The notes under the pieces: generated by a model
What the model was told of the DNA's origin: nothing
The model's input: only the letters and a program-made list of their open reading frames with translations
Databases searched by the model: none
Translations under genes and position numbers: made by a program
Origin: Gemmatales bacterium
Lineage (GTDB): Bacteria; Planctomycetota; Planctomycetia; Gemmatales; HRBIN36
DNA: 39,105 nt
Direction: 5' to 3'
Assembly: GCA_025056555.1 (NCBI GenBank)
Contig: JANWVZ010000011.1
Span: forward strand, 1-39,105
Shown: positions 9,620 to 18,764 of the stretch, in pieces
Layout: the number at the start of each line of letters is the position of its first letter
Position numbering within the stretch: position 1 is the stretch's first letter

Positions 9620-10120
9620 GGCGAATTGCAACGCGGTTGGCAGGACAAATCGCCCGTACTTTTATAACCTCGCTCTGGACACCTATGAGACCTCGCCACA
9701 GTATTCATGGGAGCGAGAAACCGAAGTTGGTATGGCTCAAACAGTTGCCTCTATGGCCCCGATTGAACGGAGTCTGTCCCCCACGCCGAAACCCGTTATG
9801 AAAATCAGCCTGGCACGCCGCGAAGCGCGCTTCGAGACAAACCGTTATCGTATCCCTTAGCGAGAGGGGCAGTCCTGGCTCATGATTGCTGTAAAACAAC
9901 TCTCGCCTTCAGCAGCCATGTTACGATTGGTTGTCGAGTTATCGTTGCTCCTGGTCCACCTTCAGAGAGTGGTCGCCTGTTATTCCTGTTATTCCGCAAA
10001 CACGCTGAGCGGTTTCTGGTTGACAAAGTGTCGAGGGTCTAAGGTTGTTTGCCGCCAAATCTGTTTTCTTTTCCGCTGGCCCCGACACACCTAACCCAGA
10101 CCGCGTGGATGCCCAGTAAG

Positions 10121-11668
10121 TTACAAAGTCGGGCCGATGATCCACGGGGCAAACTCCTCCTCGCCAACGCCGTGAAGTTCGCTCTTAGTCTTTTTACCGC
10201 TGGCGACGGCCAGGATTTCCTCGAAGATTTGTCGGCCAACTTCGGCGACGCTCGCACCGCGGCTCAGGATCACGCCCGCGTCAATGTCCATATCGTCGGA
10301 CATGCGTTCAAACAGAGGGGTATTGGTGGCCACCTTGATTGTGGGAACCGGCTTGCATCCATACACGGAGCCGCGACCCGTGGTAAAGACCGCGATAGTG
10401 CACCCGCCGGCAACCAGTCCGGTCATGGAAACGGGATCGTAACCGGGGGTATCCATGACTACTAACCCTTGAGCGCGAATCGGCTCCGCATACAAAAGGA
10501 CATCCATCAAGGCAGTGGTTCCACCTTTGGCCACGGCTCCCAGCGATTTTTCATAGATGGTCGTCAGTCCCCCCGCTTTATTCCCAGGCGAGGGATTATT
10601 ATTGATTTCTGCTCCGAAAAGTCCTGTGTACCATTCCCACCAGCGAATGCGTTCCAGGAGCTTTTCCGCCACTGCTCGAGAGACAGCACGGCGGGTCAGG
10701 AGGTGTTCCGCCCCATAGATTTCAGGGGTTTCTGCCAAGACCGCAGTGCCCCCTTGCGCCACCAGTAAATCAGCAGCATAACCCAGCGCCGGATTAGCGG
10801 TTACGCCGCTATAACCATCGGAACCACCGCACTGCGTAGCGAGGATCAGTCGCCCCGCGGGAATCGGTACGCGTTTGATGTTATCAATTCGAGGCAGCAT
10901 CTCAGCGACGGCCTTAACGCCCGCTTCTACGGTGCGGGCAATGCCGCCACACTCCTGAATGGTCAGTACGCGCGGTGGGGAAGCGCCGCGCCCTAATGAC
11001 AACAATCCCCCCTGCACCAAGTGGAACGCCTGGGCAGTTTCGCAGCCCAACCCGACCAGGAGAAAGCCCCCGACGTTGGCATGACGGGCAAAACCGGCCA
11101 GCGTCCGCTCCAACTGTTGATGGTCGGGACCTTCAAAGGGCATGGCGCAGCCTCCCTTGTGGGTTATGGCCACCACACCATCCACGTTGGGAAAATCCCG
11201 CAATACACCGCTAGTGCGAATCCTTTCTGAAATGTATTTGCTCACGCTGGCTGAGCAATTGACCGTGCTGATAATCAGCAGGTAATTGCGGGTGCCGTAA
11301 CGCCCATCGCCGCGATCATAGCCATAGAAATAACGTACCTCCTCAGCCTGGAGAGGGGGAGGAACTTCCGAACAAAAGGCATAATCGCGCTGGAATCGCT
11401 CCACAAGCACGTTGTGAACGTGCACATGTTCGCCCGGGGCAATGTCGCGCGACGCCCATCCGATAATTTGCCCAAACTTGCGAATGGCCTCGCCTTTGGG
11501 GATGGACGTCCAGGCGAGCTTGTGGCCCATGGGAATGTTCGCCGCGGCTCGCACCGACTCAAATCCGCTATGGAGCAACTCTCCTGCAACGAGTTCACGA
11601 GCAGCGATAGCTACGTTGTCTTCCGGACGCAAGCGTACCACATCCGGACGCGAGAAGGTTTTGCTCAT
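10121..11668 (-). CDS. Altronate/galactarate dehydratase family protein (UxaA type)
   Basis: N-terminal SAF-like segment 'VVRLRPEDNVAIAARELVAGE'. Then 'FYGYDRGDGRYGTRNYLLIISTVNCSASV', 'ALTHKGGCAMPFEG'-type motif, 'ILATQCGGSDGYSGVTANPALG', 'VMDTPGYDPVSMTGLVAGG'. Confidence 0.92.
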   Translation of the reverse strand: MSKTFSRPDVVRLRPEDNVAIAARELVAGELLHSGFESVRAAANIPMGHKLAWTSIPKGEAIRKFGQIIGWASRDIAPGEHVHVHNVLVERFQRDYAFCSEVPPPLQAEEVRYFYGYDRGDGRYGTRNYLLIISTVNCSASVSKYISERIRTSGVLRDFPNVDGVVAITHKGGCAMPFEGPDHQQLERTLAGFARHANVGGFLLVGLGCETAQAFHLVQGGLLSLGRGASPPRVLTIQECGGIARTVEAGVKAVAEMLPRIDNIKRVPIPAGRLILATQCGGSDGYSGVTANPALGYAADLLVAQGGTAVLAETPEIYGAEHLLTRRAVSRAVAEKLLERIRWWEWYTGLFGAEINNNPSPGNKAGGLTTIYEKSLGAVAKGGTTALMDVLLYAEPIRAQGLVVMDTPGYDPVSMTGLVAGGCTIAVFTTGRGSVYGCKPVPTIKVATNTPLFERMSDDMDIDAGVILSRGASVAEVGRQIFEEILAVASGKKTKSELHGVGEEEFAPWIIGPTL

Positions 11669-12047
11669 TGGTCACCTCATCTTTACCAAGGACGCCCGCA
11701 GTTGATAAACATCCCCATGAGGCCGGGCAGCAGGATGCAGCTTGCATTCGACGGTCATGGCCTTCACAATTTTTGCGGCTTTCTTGTTCAAAGAGAAGGA
11801 AGTCTCGGGATCAAGGAGGTCCCAAGATTCAGGGTATTGTAATTTCAGGGAGTGTGGCCCATTCCAACGTTTGGGGTATGCTACTCGGGCATTTCCCCAA
11901 ATGCCTCAGCCATTCTATCGCCCCGAGCAAAACAGTAGATACGTCGCGCGGATAGCGGAAAGGCTCAGTACTATGGAACATGCCGGAGCGGAGGCGAAGC
12001 CCTCTTTCGCAGCCGACTACTTGGCATAGTACCTTCAGACTGCTGCG

Positions 12048-13067
12048 ATGATAGCAGCCATGACGGCGCGTGGAGAAAAGCGGCAGATGGCCAAACGCGA
12101 CTCGTTCGGCAATAAGCTATTGAGCATTGCGGAACTATGTCGAATTGCCAACCTCCCCAGTGCGTGGGCGGATATCCTGTGTGGTTGGCTCGTCGGGGAG
12201 AGTGTAGCCTATGAGTCCGGCGGGGAGCATCCCCATGGCTTGGTCTTGAGTCTGTTATTGCTGGCGACCAGCGGCCTGTATCTGTCGGGGATGGTGTGGA
12301 ATGATGTCTTTGATGCTGAAACAGATCTGCGGGAGCGGCCTTATCGGCCTATCCCGTCGGGGCGGGTTAGTCGCTCCTCAGCGGCGCTCCTGGCTCTTGC
12401 GCTGATGGGAATCGGCTGGATCAGTGGAGCGGCGGTATCCCGCCATCTTCATAATAGCGCAACTGTCATCATTGCCTCGTTGCTGGTGGCCTGCATTCTG
12501 CTCTATGACGCGGGGGGTAAGCATTTCGTATGGGGCGTATTATGGCTGGGGGCCTGCCGCTTCGGGAATGTCCTGCTTGGGGCAAGTCCCTGGCTGACAG
12601 CTGCGGTCGTTCCTGCGAGTCTGGTGGCACTGATAAACGGCACATACGTTGTGGGCTTGTCGGTGTGTGCACGACCAGAGGCTCGCCCGCACGAAGGGGT
12701 GCGCCGAACTCTATGGCTGGGGGCGTTGATCGTGGCTCTGGCGCTACTCGGCGGGTTGGCAGTGGCCTTGGCAGCTCAGCAAGGCGCGTTCGGACGACTC
12801 GCCTGGACGAGGGACTGCGGACTGACCGTCTGGCTGGCCGTGGCAGCTCTGGCCTGTGCCTGGGCCATGAATCTGGCGGCGGTGTTAGTTCGTGCCCTGC
12901 GTCAGCCCCAACCAGAAACTCTTCAGGCAGCTGTGCGGCGCTTGTTGCAGGGGATCATCTTCCTGGATGCGTTTCTGGCCCTGATCTTTGCCGGGCCTGT
13001 GGCGCTGATGATTCTTCTGCTTGGTCCCGTGAGCCTGTTTCTGGGACGCCGATTTGCTCCCACCTGA
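12048..13067 (+). CDS. UbiA-family prenyltransferase, membrane protein (EboC-like in the region I recognise)
   Basis: Multi-TM protein with 'NDVFDAETDLRERPYRPIPSGRVS', the first Asp-rich UbiA motif. The true start may be a later Met (12060 or 12087). Confidence 0.8.
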   Translation: MIAAMTARGEKRQMAKRDSFGNKLLSIAELCRIANLPSAWADILCGWLVGESVAYESGGEHPHGLVLSLLLLATSGLYLSGMVWNDVFDAETDLRERPYRPIPSGRVSRSSAALLALALMGIGWISGAAVSRHLHNSATVIIASLLVACILLYDAGGKHFVWGVLWLGACRFGNVLLGASPWLTAAVVPASLVALINGTYVVGLSVCARPEARPHEGVRRTLWLGALIVALALLGGLAVALAAQQGAFGRLAWTRDCGLTVWLAVAALACAWAMNLAAVLVRALRQPQPETLQAAVRRLLQGIIFLDAFLALIFAGPVALMILLLGPVSLFLGRRFAPT

Positions 13068-13116
13068 GAAGACATTTTCGGGTCATCCAACCGCTGCCAC
13101 ACTTGGCTTCTTCAAG

Positions 13117-14046
13117 CTAGGGTTGAAAACCTAACCCGTGCTTTTCGAGGAGACGTTGGAGGGATCCAAGAGCCGCTTCGGCCACGCGCACCGTCGGCAT
13201 AGCCCAGAAGTCGGGGTTTGGCGCTTCGACGGCGACATAACCAGAATATTCGATCTGGCGCAAGCGCGCCAGCAATGGCTCCCAAACCAGTTCCCCGTCG
13301 CCTGGCAAAATCCGATGGCTGTCGCGAGCCCATTCCCGAGGCACACCGGCCAGGTCGCTCAGTTCCACAAAGAAAAGGTTGGTTCGCGTCAGCCATGTCA
13401 AATCTTCGGGTTTACTGGGACCGATGTAGTAATGGAACGAGTCGAAATTGATGCCAACGTTGGGCGCGCCACAGACAGTGACTAACTGGGCCAGCGTGTC
13501 GAGACTGGCACACCAAGCCGCACGAGCCTGCATTTCCAGAGCCAAGCGCACATGGTAACTGGCGGCTAATTGCGCCGCTTGGCAGAGTTGGGCTAGCGCC
13601 CGTTGATAGTCCACCGTATCCGCACCGTGGGGAAAATCGCAGGCCAGTATCAGCGTCTCAATCCCTAATGCCTGACATAGTCCCAGGCGGTGTTGCAATT
13701 GCTCGAAGGCGAGCCGACGCTGTTCGCCGGTGGCCCAAAGCAGCCCGCCCTGCCCGGCAGCAGCGACCGCTCGCAGGTTTCGAGAGGCCAAAGCCTCCTG
13801 GACGCGCGCCAAACCGTACTTTTGAACGGCCTGTTCCAGCTTTGTCAGCCAGACCGCCATCGCCGAGGCACCGGCTGCTGCAAACGCTTGCACGTCCTCC
13901 AGGAAATCACTTGCCAGGTTCAACGTCTGACTCAGGCACAGTTGCACACGACTCATGGGCTGCCCCGCTCTGGTTCCGCCACACTCACCGACTGGTACTG
14001 GCTGCTTTCTACCTTCCTTCCCTCGGCCGCTGGAACGGGCCATCAT
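13117..14046 (-). CDS. Sugar phosphate isomerase/epimerase family TIM barrel (AP endonuclease 2-like)
   Basis: 'LGIETLILACDFPHG', 'LALEMQARAAW', 'NVGINFDSFHYYIG', 'FFVELSDLAGVPR', 'HRILPGDGELVWEPLLARLRQIEYSGYVAVEAPNPDFW'. Starts at 14046 (TGATG overlap with the upstream gene) or at MSRVQL (13956). Confidence 0.82.
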   Translation of the reverse strand: MMARSSGRGKEGRKQPVPVGECGGTRAGQPMSRVQLCLSQTLNLASDFLEDVQAFAAAGASAMAVWLTKLEQAVQKYGLARVQEALASRNLRAVAAAGQGGLLWATGEQRRLAFEQLQHRLGLCQALGIETLILACDFPHGADTVDYQRALAQLCQAAQLAASYHVRLALEMQARAAWCASLDTLAQLVTVCGAPNVGINFDSFHYYIGPSKPEDLTWLTRTNLFFVELSDLAGVPREWARDSHRILPGDGELVWEPLLARLRQIEYSGYVAVEAPNPDFWAMPTVRVAEAALGSLQRLLEKHGLGFQP

Positions 14047-14603
14047 CACTTGAGCGGAACTTCACGCAACTCCATAGGAGCCCCGCAGCATTCACACACG
14101 CCTTTATCGGGATAGTCCCGGCGAATTGCACAAGTTTCGCACCAATAGTACACTTCGTGGGGCAAACTGTTTTTGACAGTATAGAAGCGGTGTACCACCA
14201 GGAAACTGCTTCTCGGAAGAACATGAGCTTGAAGCTGCACTGGGCGATTGAGTAAGCGTGCATCCTGAAACAGAGCACGGCTGCCGAGTGTCTTGAGGAT
14301 GGGCAGCAATTTCCCGTCCGCGGTGCGTAGTGCCAATGCCCAGGGAGCGGCATCGGTGTCCAGCTGAACGTCCTGGGCTTTGAGCACATCTGTCAGACGA
14401 ACGACCTGACCTTCCACGATTTGTAACTTGCTTTGTGGTTGCTCGCCAAACGTGGTGCTGAGCCGACCATATAAAGAGCTGACTATGCCCAGCAGTCCAT
14501 AACAGAAAAACCTGCGTCGCGACAGAGGTGACTCACCTCCTCGGCTGCGTTGTCGTACACAGCTGAGAGCACTTTGGAACAGCCAGTTCGAGTCGCCAGG
14601 CAT
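14046..14603 (-). CDS. Conserved hypothetical protein with N-terminal membrane anchor and C-terminal zinc-ribbon-like cysteines
   Basis: 'SRRRFFCYGLLGIVSSLYG' near the N-terminus and 'CETCAIRRDYPDKGVCECCGAPMELREVPLK' at the C-terminus. The ATG at 14603 has GGAG upstream; the ORF-track start at 14732 would overlap der. Confidence 0.65.
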   Translation of the reverse strand: MPGDSNWLFQSALSCVRQRSRGGESPLSRRRFFCYGLLGIVSSLYGRLSTTFGEQPQSKLQIVEGQVVRLTDVLKAQDVQLDTDAAPWALALRTADGKLLPILKTLGSRALFQDARLLNRPVQLQAHVLPRSSFLVVHRFYTVKNSLPHEVYYWCETCAIRRDYPDKGVCECCGAPMELREVPLK

Positions 14604-14664
14604 CGTGATACTCCTGGAGGTTGGGATTGTTCGGCAGCATACGCAGTAACTGCTGAGGCGATTG

Positions 14665-16113
14665 TCAGACATCGCGCCACACATCGCTGGCCGGTTCTTC
14701 GCCTGGTTTGGCACGAGTGCGGGCCTTAGCACGCCGAGGCAACACCGCCGTGGTTTCCACGGGAGCTGGCTCCGCGGGTTTATGCCGACGCTGTTCTTCC
14801 TTGTCGCGCAGAATCAGGCGGATGGGCACTTCTTTATAGGGTAATTGCTCGCGAAACACCTTAAGCAGATAGCGAAGGTAAGGCGGATCGAACAGTTCTT
14901 TGCGGTTCACCATAAGCACAATCGTAGGCGGATGAACGGCAACCTGAGTGGCGTAGTAAATGCGTGGCGTCTGGTTCTGGCGGATCGGCGGCGATTGCCG
15001 CTCCAGAGCCCAGGTAAGCACACGGTTTAGTTCGCTGGTGGCCACTCGATGTCCCGCCTGTTTGTGCAAAGTTTCTGCCAGGTCGAGTAAACCGCGGACG
15101 TTTTTGCCTGTTTTGGCGCTGATGAAGACAATCGGCACATAGTCCAGTGCGGGGAACGTTTGCTGCAAATGCTGTATCCAGTTGTCCGTAGGAATCAATT
15201 GCTGAACCAGGTCCCACTTATTGACGACAAAAATAGTGGGCTTGTATTCTTCAACGACCATCTGGGCCAACTGCTTGTCTACACGGCTCACAGCATCGGT
15301 GGCATCGAATAAGTGCAGAACGACATCGGCGCGGCGAATCGCCCGTTCCGACCGCTTCAGGCTGTAAAACTCGATGCTTTCCTGAATGCTGCGTCGCTTG
15401 CGCAAGCCGGCGGTATCTATGGCGAGAAAGACCTTGCCATCCAACTCGAAACGCACATCCACACTGTCGCGCGTGGTACCCGCCACTTCACTGACGATGA
15501 CCCGCTCCTCTTGAGCCAGGGTATTGATGAGCGTGCTCTTGCCGACGTTGCGCCGGCCAACGATGGCCAGCTTGAGCGCTTCGCTGGGCGGGGCCTGTGT
15601 CACCGCAGGTAACAGTTCCAGTAGCCGATGGAGCAGCGTCTCCTTGCCACGATTCTGCTGGGTACTGACACAGATCGGTTCACCCAATCCCAGTTGAGTG
15701 AACTCGCCAGCCTGGTAATCGAGAGGGCGAGTGTCGCATTTATTGGCCACCAGGAGGATTGGCTTTCCGATACGCCGCAGTTTCTCGGCCAGCTGCCGGT
15801 CCAACGGCATCAGGCCGTCTCGCACATCTACGACAAACAGCAAGACGTCAGCTTCCTGGAGGGCATAGTCAATCTGTCGTTCCAAGTGTTCGGTAAGCCG
15901 GTCTCGGTCTTCTATTCCCCAGCCGGCAGTATCACAGATTTCGAAATACCGCCCCGAAGTTTCCACAATGGTGGTCAGTCGGTCGCGTGTCGTGCCTGCG
16001 GTCGGGTCGACAATGGCAATCTGCCGACCCGCCAGCCAATTGAACAGCGACGATTTGCCGACGTTGGGTCGGCCCACGATGGCTACTTTGGGCAACGCCA
16101 TAGCTGGCCTCAT
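14665..16113 (-). CDS. der: Ribosome biogenesis GTPase Der (EngA)
   Basis: Two tandem GTPase domains: 'VAIVGRPNVGKSSLFNWLAG...DTAGW...NKCD' and 'LAIVGRRNVGKSTLINTL...DTAGLRKR...NKWD', followed by a KH-like C-terminal domain. Confidence 0.96.
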   Translation of the reverse strand: MRPAMALPKVAIVGRPNVGKSSLFNWLAGRQIAIVDPTAGTTRDRLTTIVETSGRYFEICDTAGWGIEDRDRLTEHLERQIDYALQEADVLLFVVDVRDGLMPLDRQLAEKLRRIGKPILLVANKCDTRPLDYQAGEFTQLGLGEPICVSTQQNRGKETLLHRLLELLPAVTQAPPSEALKLAIVGRRNVGKSTLINTLAQEERVIVSEVAGTTRDSVDVRFELDGKVFLAIDTAGLRKRRSIQESIEFYSLKRSERAIRRADVVLHLFDATDAVSRVDKQLAQMVVEEYKPTIFVVNKWDLVQQLIPTDNWIQHLQQTFPALDYVPIVFISAKTGKNVRGLLDLAETLHKQAGHRVATSELNRVLTWALERQSPPIRQNQTPRIYYATQVAVHPPTIVLMVNRKELFDPPYLRYLLKVFREQLPYKEVPIRLILRDKEEQRRHKPAEPAPVETTAVLPRRAKARTRAKPGEEPASDVWRDV

Positions 16114-16488
16114 TACGCGATAGTCCTGCAGGGGAAGTTTCCCTATCTGCTTGTTATCTGGCCCGAAAGCCGATTCGTTGAAATCCGCACTGCTAACGAT
16201 TGTACGCCAGTCAAACCGAACTGGATTGTTGGCGAAGCGTTCTTACCCCGCCATCGCCGATTGTCATCCGCGGCCTGGTTCTGCCGCACTCTTGCTCTAC
16301 CTGTGATTGATAAGCCCCGACCGACGCTAAATGATGGCCTTCGTAGCAAATTATGAAGCTAGTGGTCACCGATACCAGTTTCGCTCCACCGCGTCCGCTG
16401 AGCCTGACCTGAATTGAACCAAGACAGCGTTCGAGACCCGCTAGTGCTATTTTCCTGGCCTTTTCTTCGAACTCCCATGCACGTTAAC

Positions 16489-16989
16489 TTAGATCCAATC
16501 GAGCCGGCGCCTGGGACTGCGAGAGCGCACACATTCCAAACAGATGCCTCTGACGACCAAACTATGCCTGCTTGGTTGAAAGCCGTATTGCCGACACACC
16601 TCTTCATACATCGCTTCCAGTTGCGGCGCTTCAAATTCAATTACCTTACCGCAGTGGTCACATACTAAGTGCTCGTGCTGAGGATAACCGTAGTCATGCT
16701 CATAAAGAACACGATTGCCCAGCTGCACCCGGCGTAGTAAACCCGCGCTGACCAGCTTATTGAGAGTGCGATATACGGTAGCACGGCTGATATTGAGTTG
16801 TGCCCGGTCCAGTTCCGAGCAAAGCTGCTCGGCATCGAAATGGTTATGGCGCGAAAAAATGAAATGAATCATCTGCCGTTGCGCTTCGGTGAAGCGAAGC
16901 GGCTTTGGACGGCTGGCCAAGTATTCGCGGAACCGCTGCACCGCATTTTCGGGTGGCTCGAGAGGTCGTTGAAGGATTCCTTCAGTCAT
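16489..16989 (-). CDS. Fur-family transcriptional regulator
   Basis: 'RFTEAQRQMIHFIFSRHNHFDAEQLCSELDRAQLNISRATVYRTLNKLVSAGLLRRV', 'HEHLVCDHCGKVIEF', C-terminal 'ICLEC'. Confidence 0.93.
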   Translation of the reverse strand: MTEGILQRPLEPPENAVQRFREYLASRPKPLRFTEAQRQMIHFIFSRHNHFDAEQLCSELDRAQLNISRATVYRTLNKLVSAGLLRRVQLGNRVLYEHDYGYPQHEHLVCDHCGKVIEFEAPQLEAMYEEVCRQYGFQPSRHSLVVRGICLECVRSRSPRRRLDWI

Positions 16990-17120
16990 GAATAGTTCAC
17001 CATACCCTGAGCGCGGGATCGTGGGGCTTCCGCTAAGCTCCGCACCAGTGTCGCGCAGTAGGCAATCTTACGGTCTGGTTAGGTGAGTACCTACTATTCT
17101 ACGCTCCTGGTTCCTAACCC

Positions 17121-17807
17121 TTACAGTTCTACGGAACCGCCCGGGGCAAGGACGATTGCTTGTGTGGCTGTTTCTTGACGGACGCGCTCGGCCCAGGAGT
17201 CAGCATCCTGACGAATCAGCTCCCAGGTGTTGTAATGAATCGGTACAACGCGGCGCGGCTTGAGTAATTGGACCGCCCGCAAGGCGTCCTCAGGCCCCAT
17301 AGTGAAGTTGTCGCCTATCGGAAGAAACGCCAGATCAATGCCGGCCTCACCAATCAGTGCCATGTCGCCAAACAGCCCGGTATCGCCGGCATGGTAGAGG
17401 GTACAACCGTCTAAAGCCAAGAGCAGTCCGCAGGGATTACCCCCATAACTCCCGTCTGGTAAGCCCGAACCGTGAACCGCTTGCGTCAATTTCAGGCGAC
17501 CAAACGGAAAACGATAACTTCCGCCAATGTGCATCGGATGAACGCGACTCACTCCCTGGTTGGTTAACCATGTCGTAATCTCATAGTTGCTGATGACTGT
17601 AGCGCCCGTGCGGCGTGCGATGTTCACGGTATCCCCGACGTGATCGGCGTGTCCGTGCGTCAGCAGGATGAAATCCGCCGCAATGGTATCCGGTGACACT
17701 GGCGGAGGTAGCGGCTGCCCCGAAAGAAATGGATCAATCAGAAGGCTATGTTGCCGCGTGCGAATCAACACACAGGCGTGTCCCAGCCATGTTGCTGTTG
17801 TCGTCAT
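17121..17807 (-). CDS. Metal-dependent hydrolase, MBL fold (UPF0173-like)
   Basis: 'WLGHACVLIRTRQHSLLIDPFLSG', 'ILLTHGHADHVGDTVNIA', 'YHAGDTGLFGDMALIGE', 'VVPIHYNTWELI'. The ATG at 17807 has GGAG upstream and is preferred over the ORF-track start at 17888. Confidence 0.92.
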   Translation of the reverse strand: MTTTATWLGHACVLIRTRQHSLLIDPFLSGQPLPPPVSPDTIAADFILLTHGHADHVGDTVNIARRTGATVISNYEITTWLTNQGVSRVHPMHIGGSYRFPFGRLKLTQAVHGSGLPDGSYGGNPCGLLLALDGCTLYHAGDTGLFGDMALIGEAGIDLAFLPIGDNFTMGPEDALRAVQLLKPRRVVPIHYNTWELIRQDADSWAERVRQETATQAIVLAPGGSVEL

Positions 17808-17948
17808 CGTAGAGTCTCCATTACCGCACTCCATCGTCCCCAGTAGCTCAGCCGGCCCAGCCAGGCAAAGCGGGCTCAAAGGCCCCACCGTCCGATTGGT
17901 TCGAAGTTTCCGCTTAATGTAGCGATACCGACCGGCGAAGGGCTACGT

Positions 17949-18479
17949 TCATTGGGGCACAGCGGGAGGCCGTGCTTGGGGCGATTGGTAACGCTGTGAT
18001 TGCGCCGCAGACGCCTCTTGAGCCAGATACGCTTGTTGCGCCTTATGCAATTCCCAACGCTTGTGCCAGCCGTAAAGCCAGGTTAAGGTCATCTCGGCTA
18101 AGGCGACCGCGATCAGCAGCAAAGCGCACAAGCCGAGGACCATTATCCAAAGAAAGGTCTGCTGCAACCGCGCCTGGTTTTCTGGAGTCCGCAGGTTCTC
18201 GACTTGCTCAGGAGCCTGGGCGAGTTCGTGCAGGAGATTTTCCAGGTGTTGCAGAGGCGCCCCTCCCAGGTAGGCTAGAAGTATCCCGCATGCGACCAGG
18301 ATGGTACCTGCCGCAATGCGCAAGCCACTTCGCCAACGCCAATAACGGAGGTCCCGCCGCGATAAACTCTCATTGACCTCGACCTGCTTCCAGCTACGCC
18401 AGGAATGCCAGATAGCCCAAACTCCTAAGCAACCTAAACCCGCTCCCAACAACCAACTGACTATCTGCACCTCATACAT
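17949..18479 (-). CDS. Hypothetical membrane protein
   Basis: Long hydrophobic segments ('IVSWLLGAGLGCLGVWAIWH', 'GLRIAAGTILVACGILLAYLGG', 'LWIMVLGLCALLLIAVALAEM'). The ATG at 18479 has GAGGAG at good spacing; the ORF extends to 18590. Confidence 0.55.
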   Translation of the reverse strand: MYEVQIVSWLLGAGLGCLGVWAIWHSWRSWKQVEVNESLSRRDLRYWRWRSGLRIAAGTILVACGILLAYLGGAPLQHLENLLHELAQAPEQVENLRTPENQARLQQTFLWIMVLGLCALLLIAVALAEMTLTWLYGWHKRWELHKAQQAYLAQEASAAQSQRYQSPQARPPAVPQ

Positions 18480-18764
18480 CGCCATCTCCTCATCTTCCCT
18501 CGGGCCGACGATGGTCTGTTTGGGCCGATAATTAGAAATCCTCAGACTTGGCACCAATAGCTGCAAAGCCAGTTCTACCCGATGTTCCATCCGTTCATAG
18601 TATCAACTTGAGTGCTGTCTTGGGAAGTTTTTCCCGTGCCGATAAGCGCATCGGGTCGGCTTCCGCTTCTGCGAAAACCACGCCTGGGTCAAGGGCTTGC
18701 CCTTCCAGCCGTCGGTTGGGGACGAGACAACGAAGGCAACCAGGCAAAGCACGGAAATTTGAAT

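Noticed and set aside
9567-9860. 97-aa plus-strand ORF and overlapping 64-aa minus ORF in the gap upstream of ilvB
   Set aside because: No recognisable motif, no convincing RBS, and it overlaps the imperfect repeat pair. Treated as non-coding.
11888-11905. Hairpin GGCATTT-CCCC-AAATGCC upstream of the UbiA gene
   Set aside because: 7-bp arms could form a stem, but there is no following T-tract and no clear riboswitch-like context. Too weak to call a terminator.
18690-18703. Short palindrome AAGGGC-TT-GCCCTT between the lipoprotein and membrane protein genes
   Set aside because: Only 6-bp arms with a 2-nt spacer, expected by chance at this GC content, and not followed by a T-tract.
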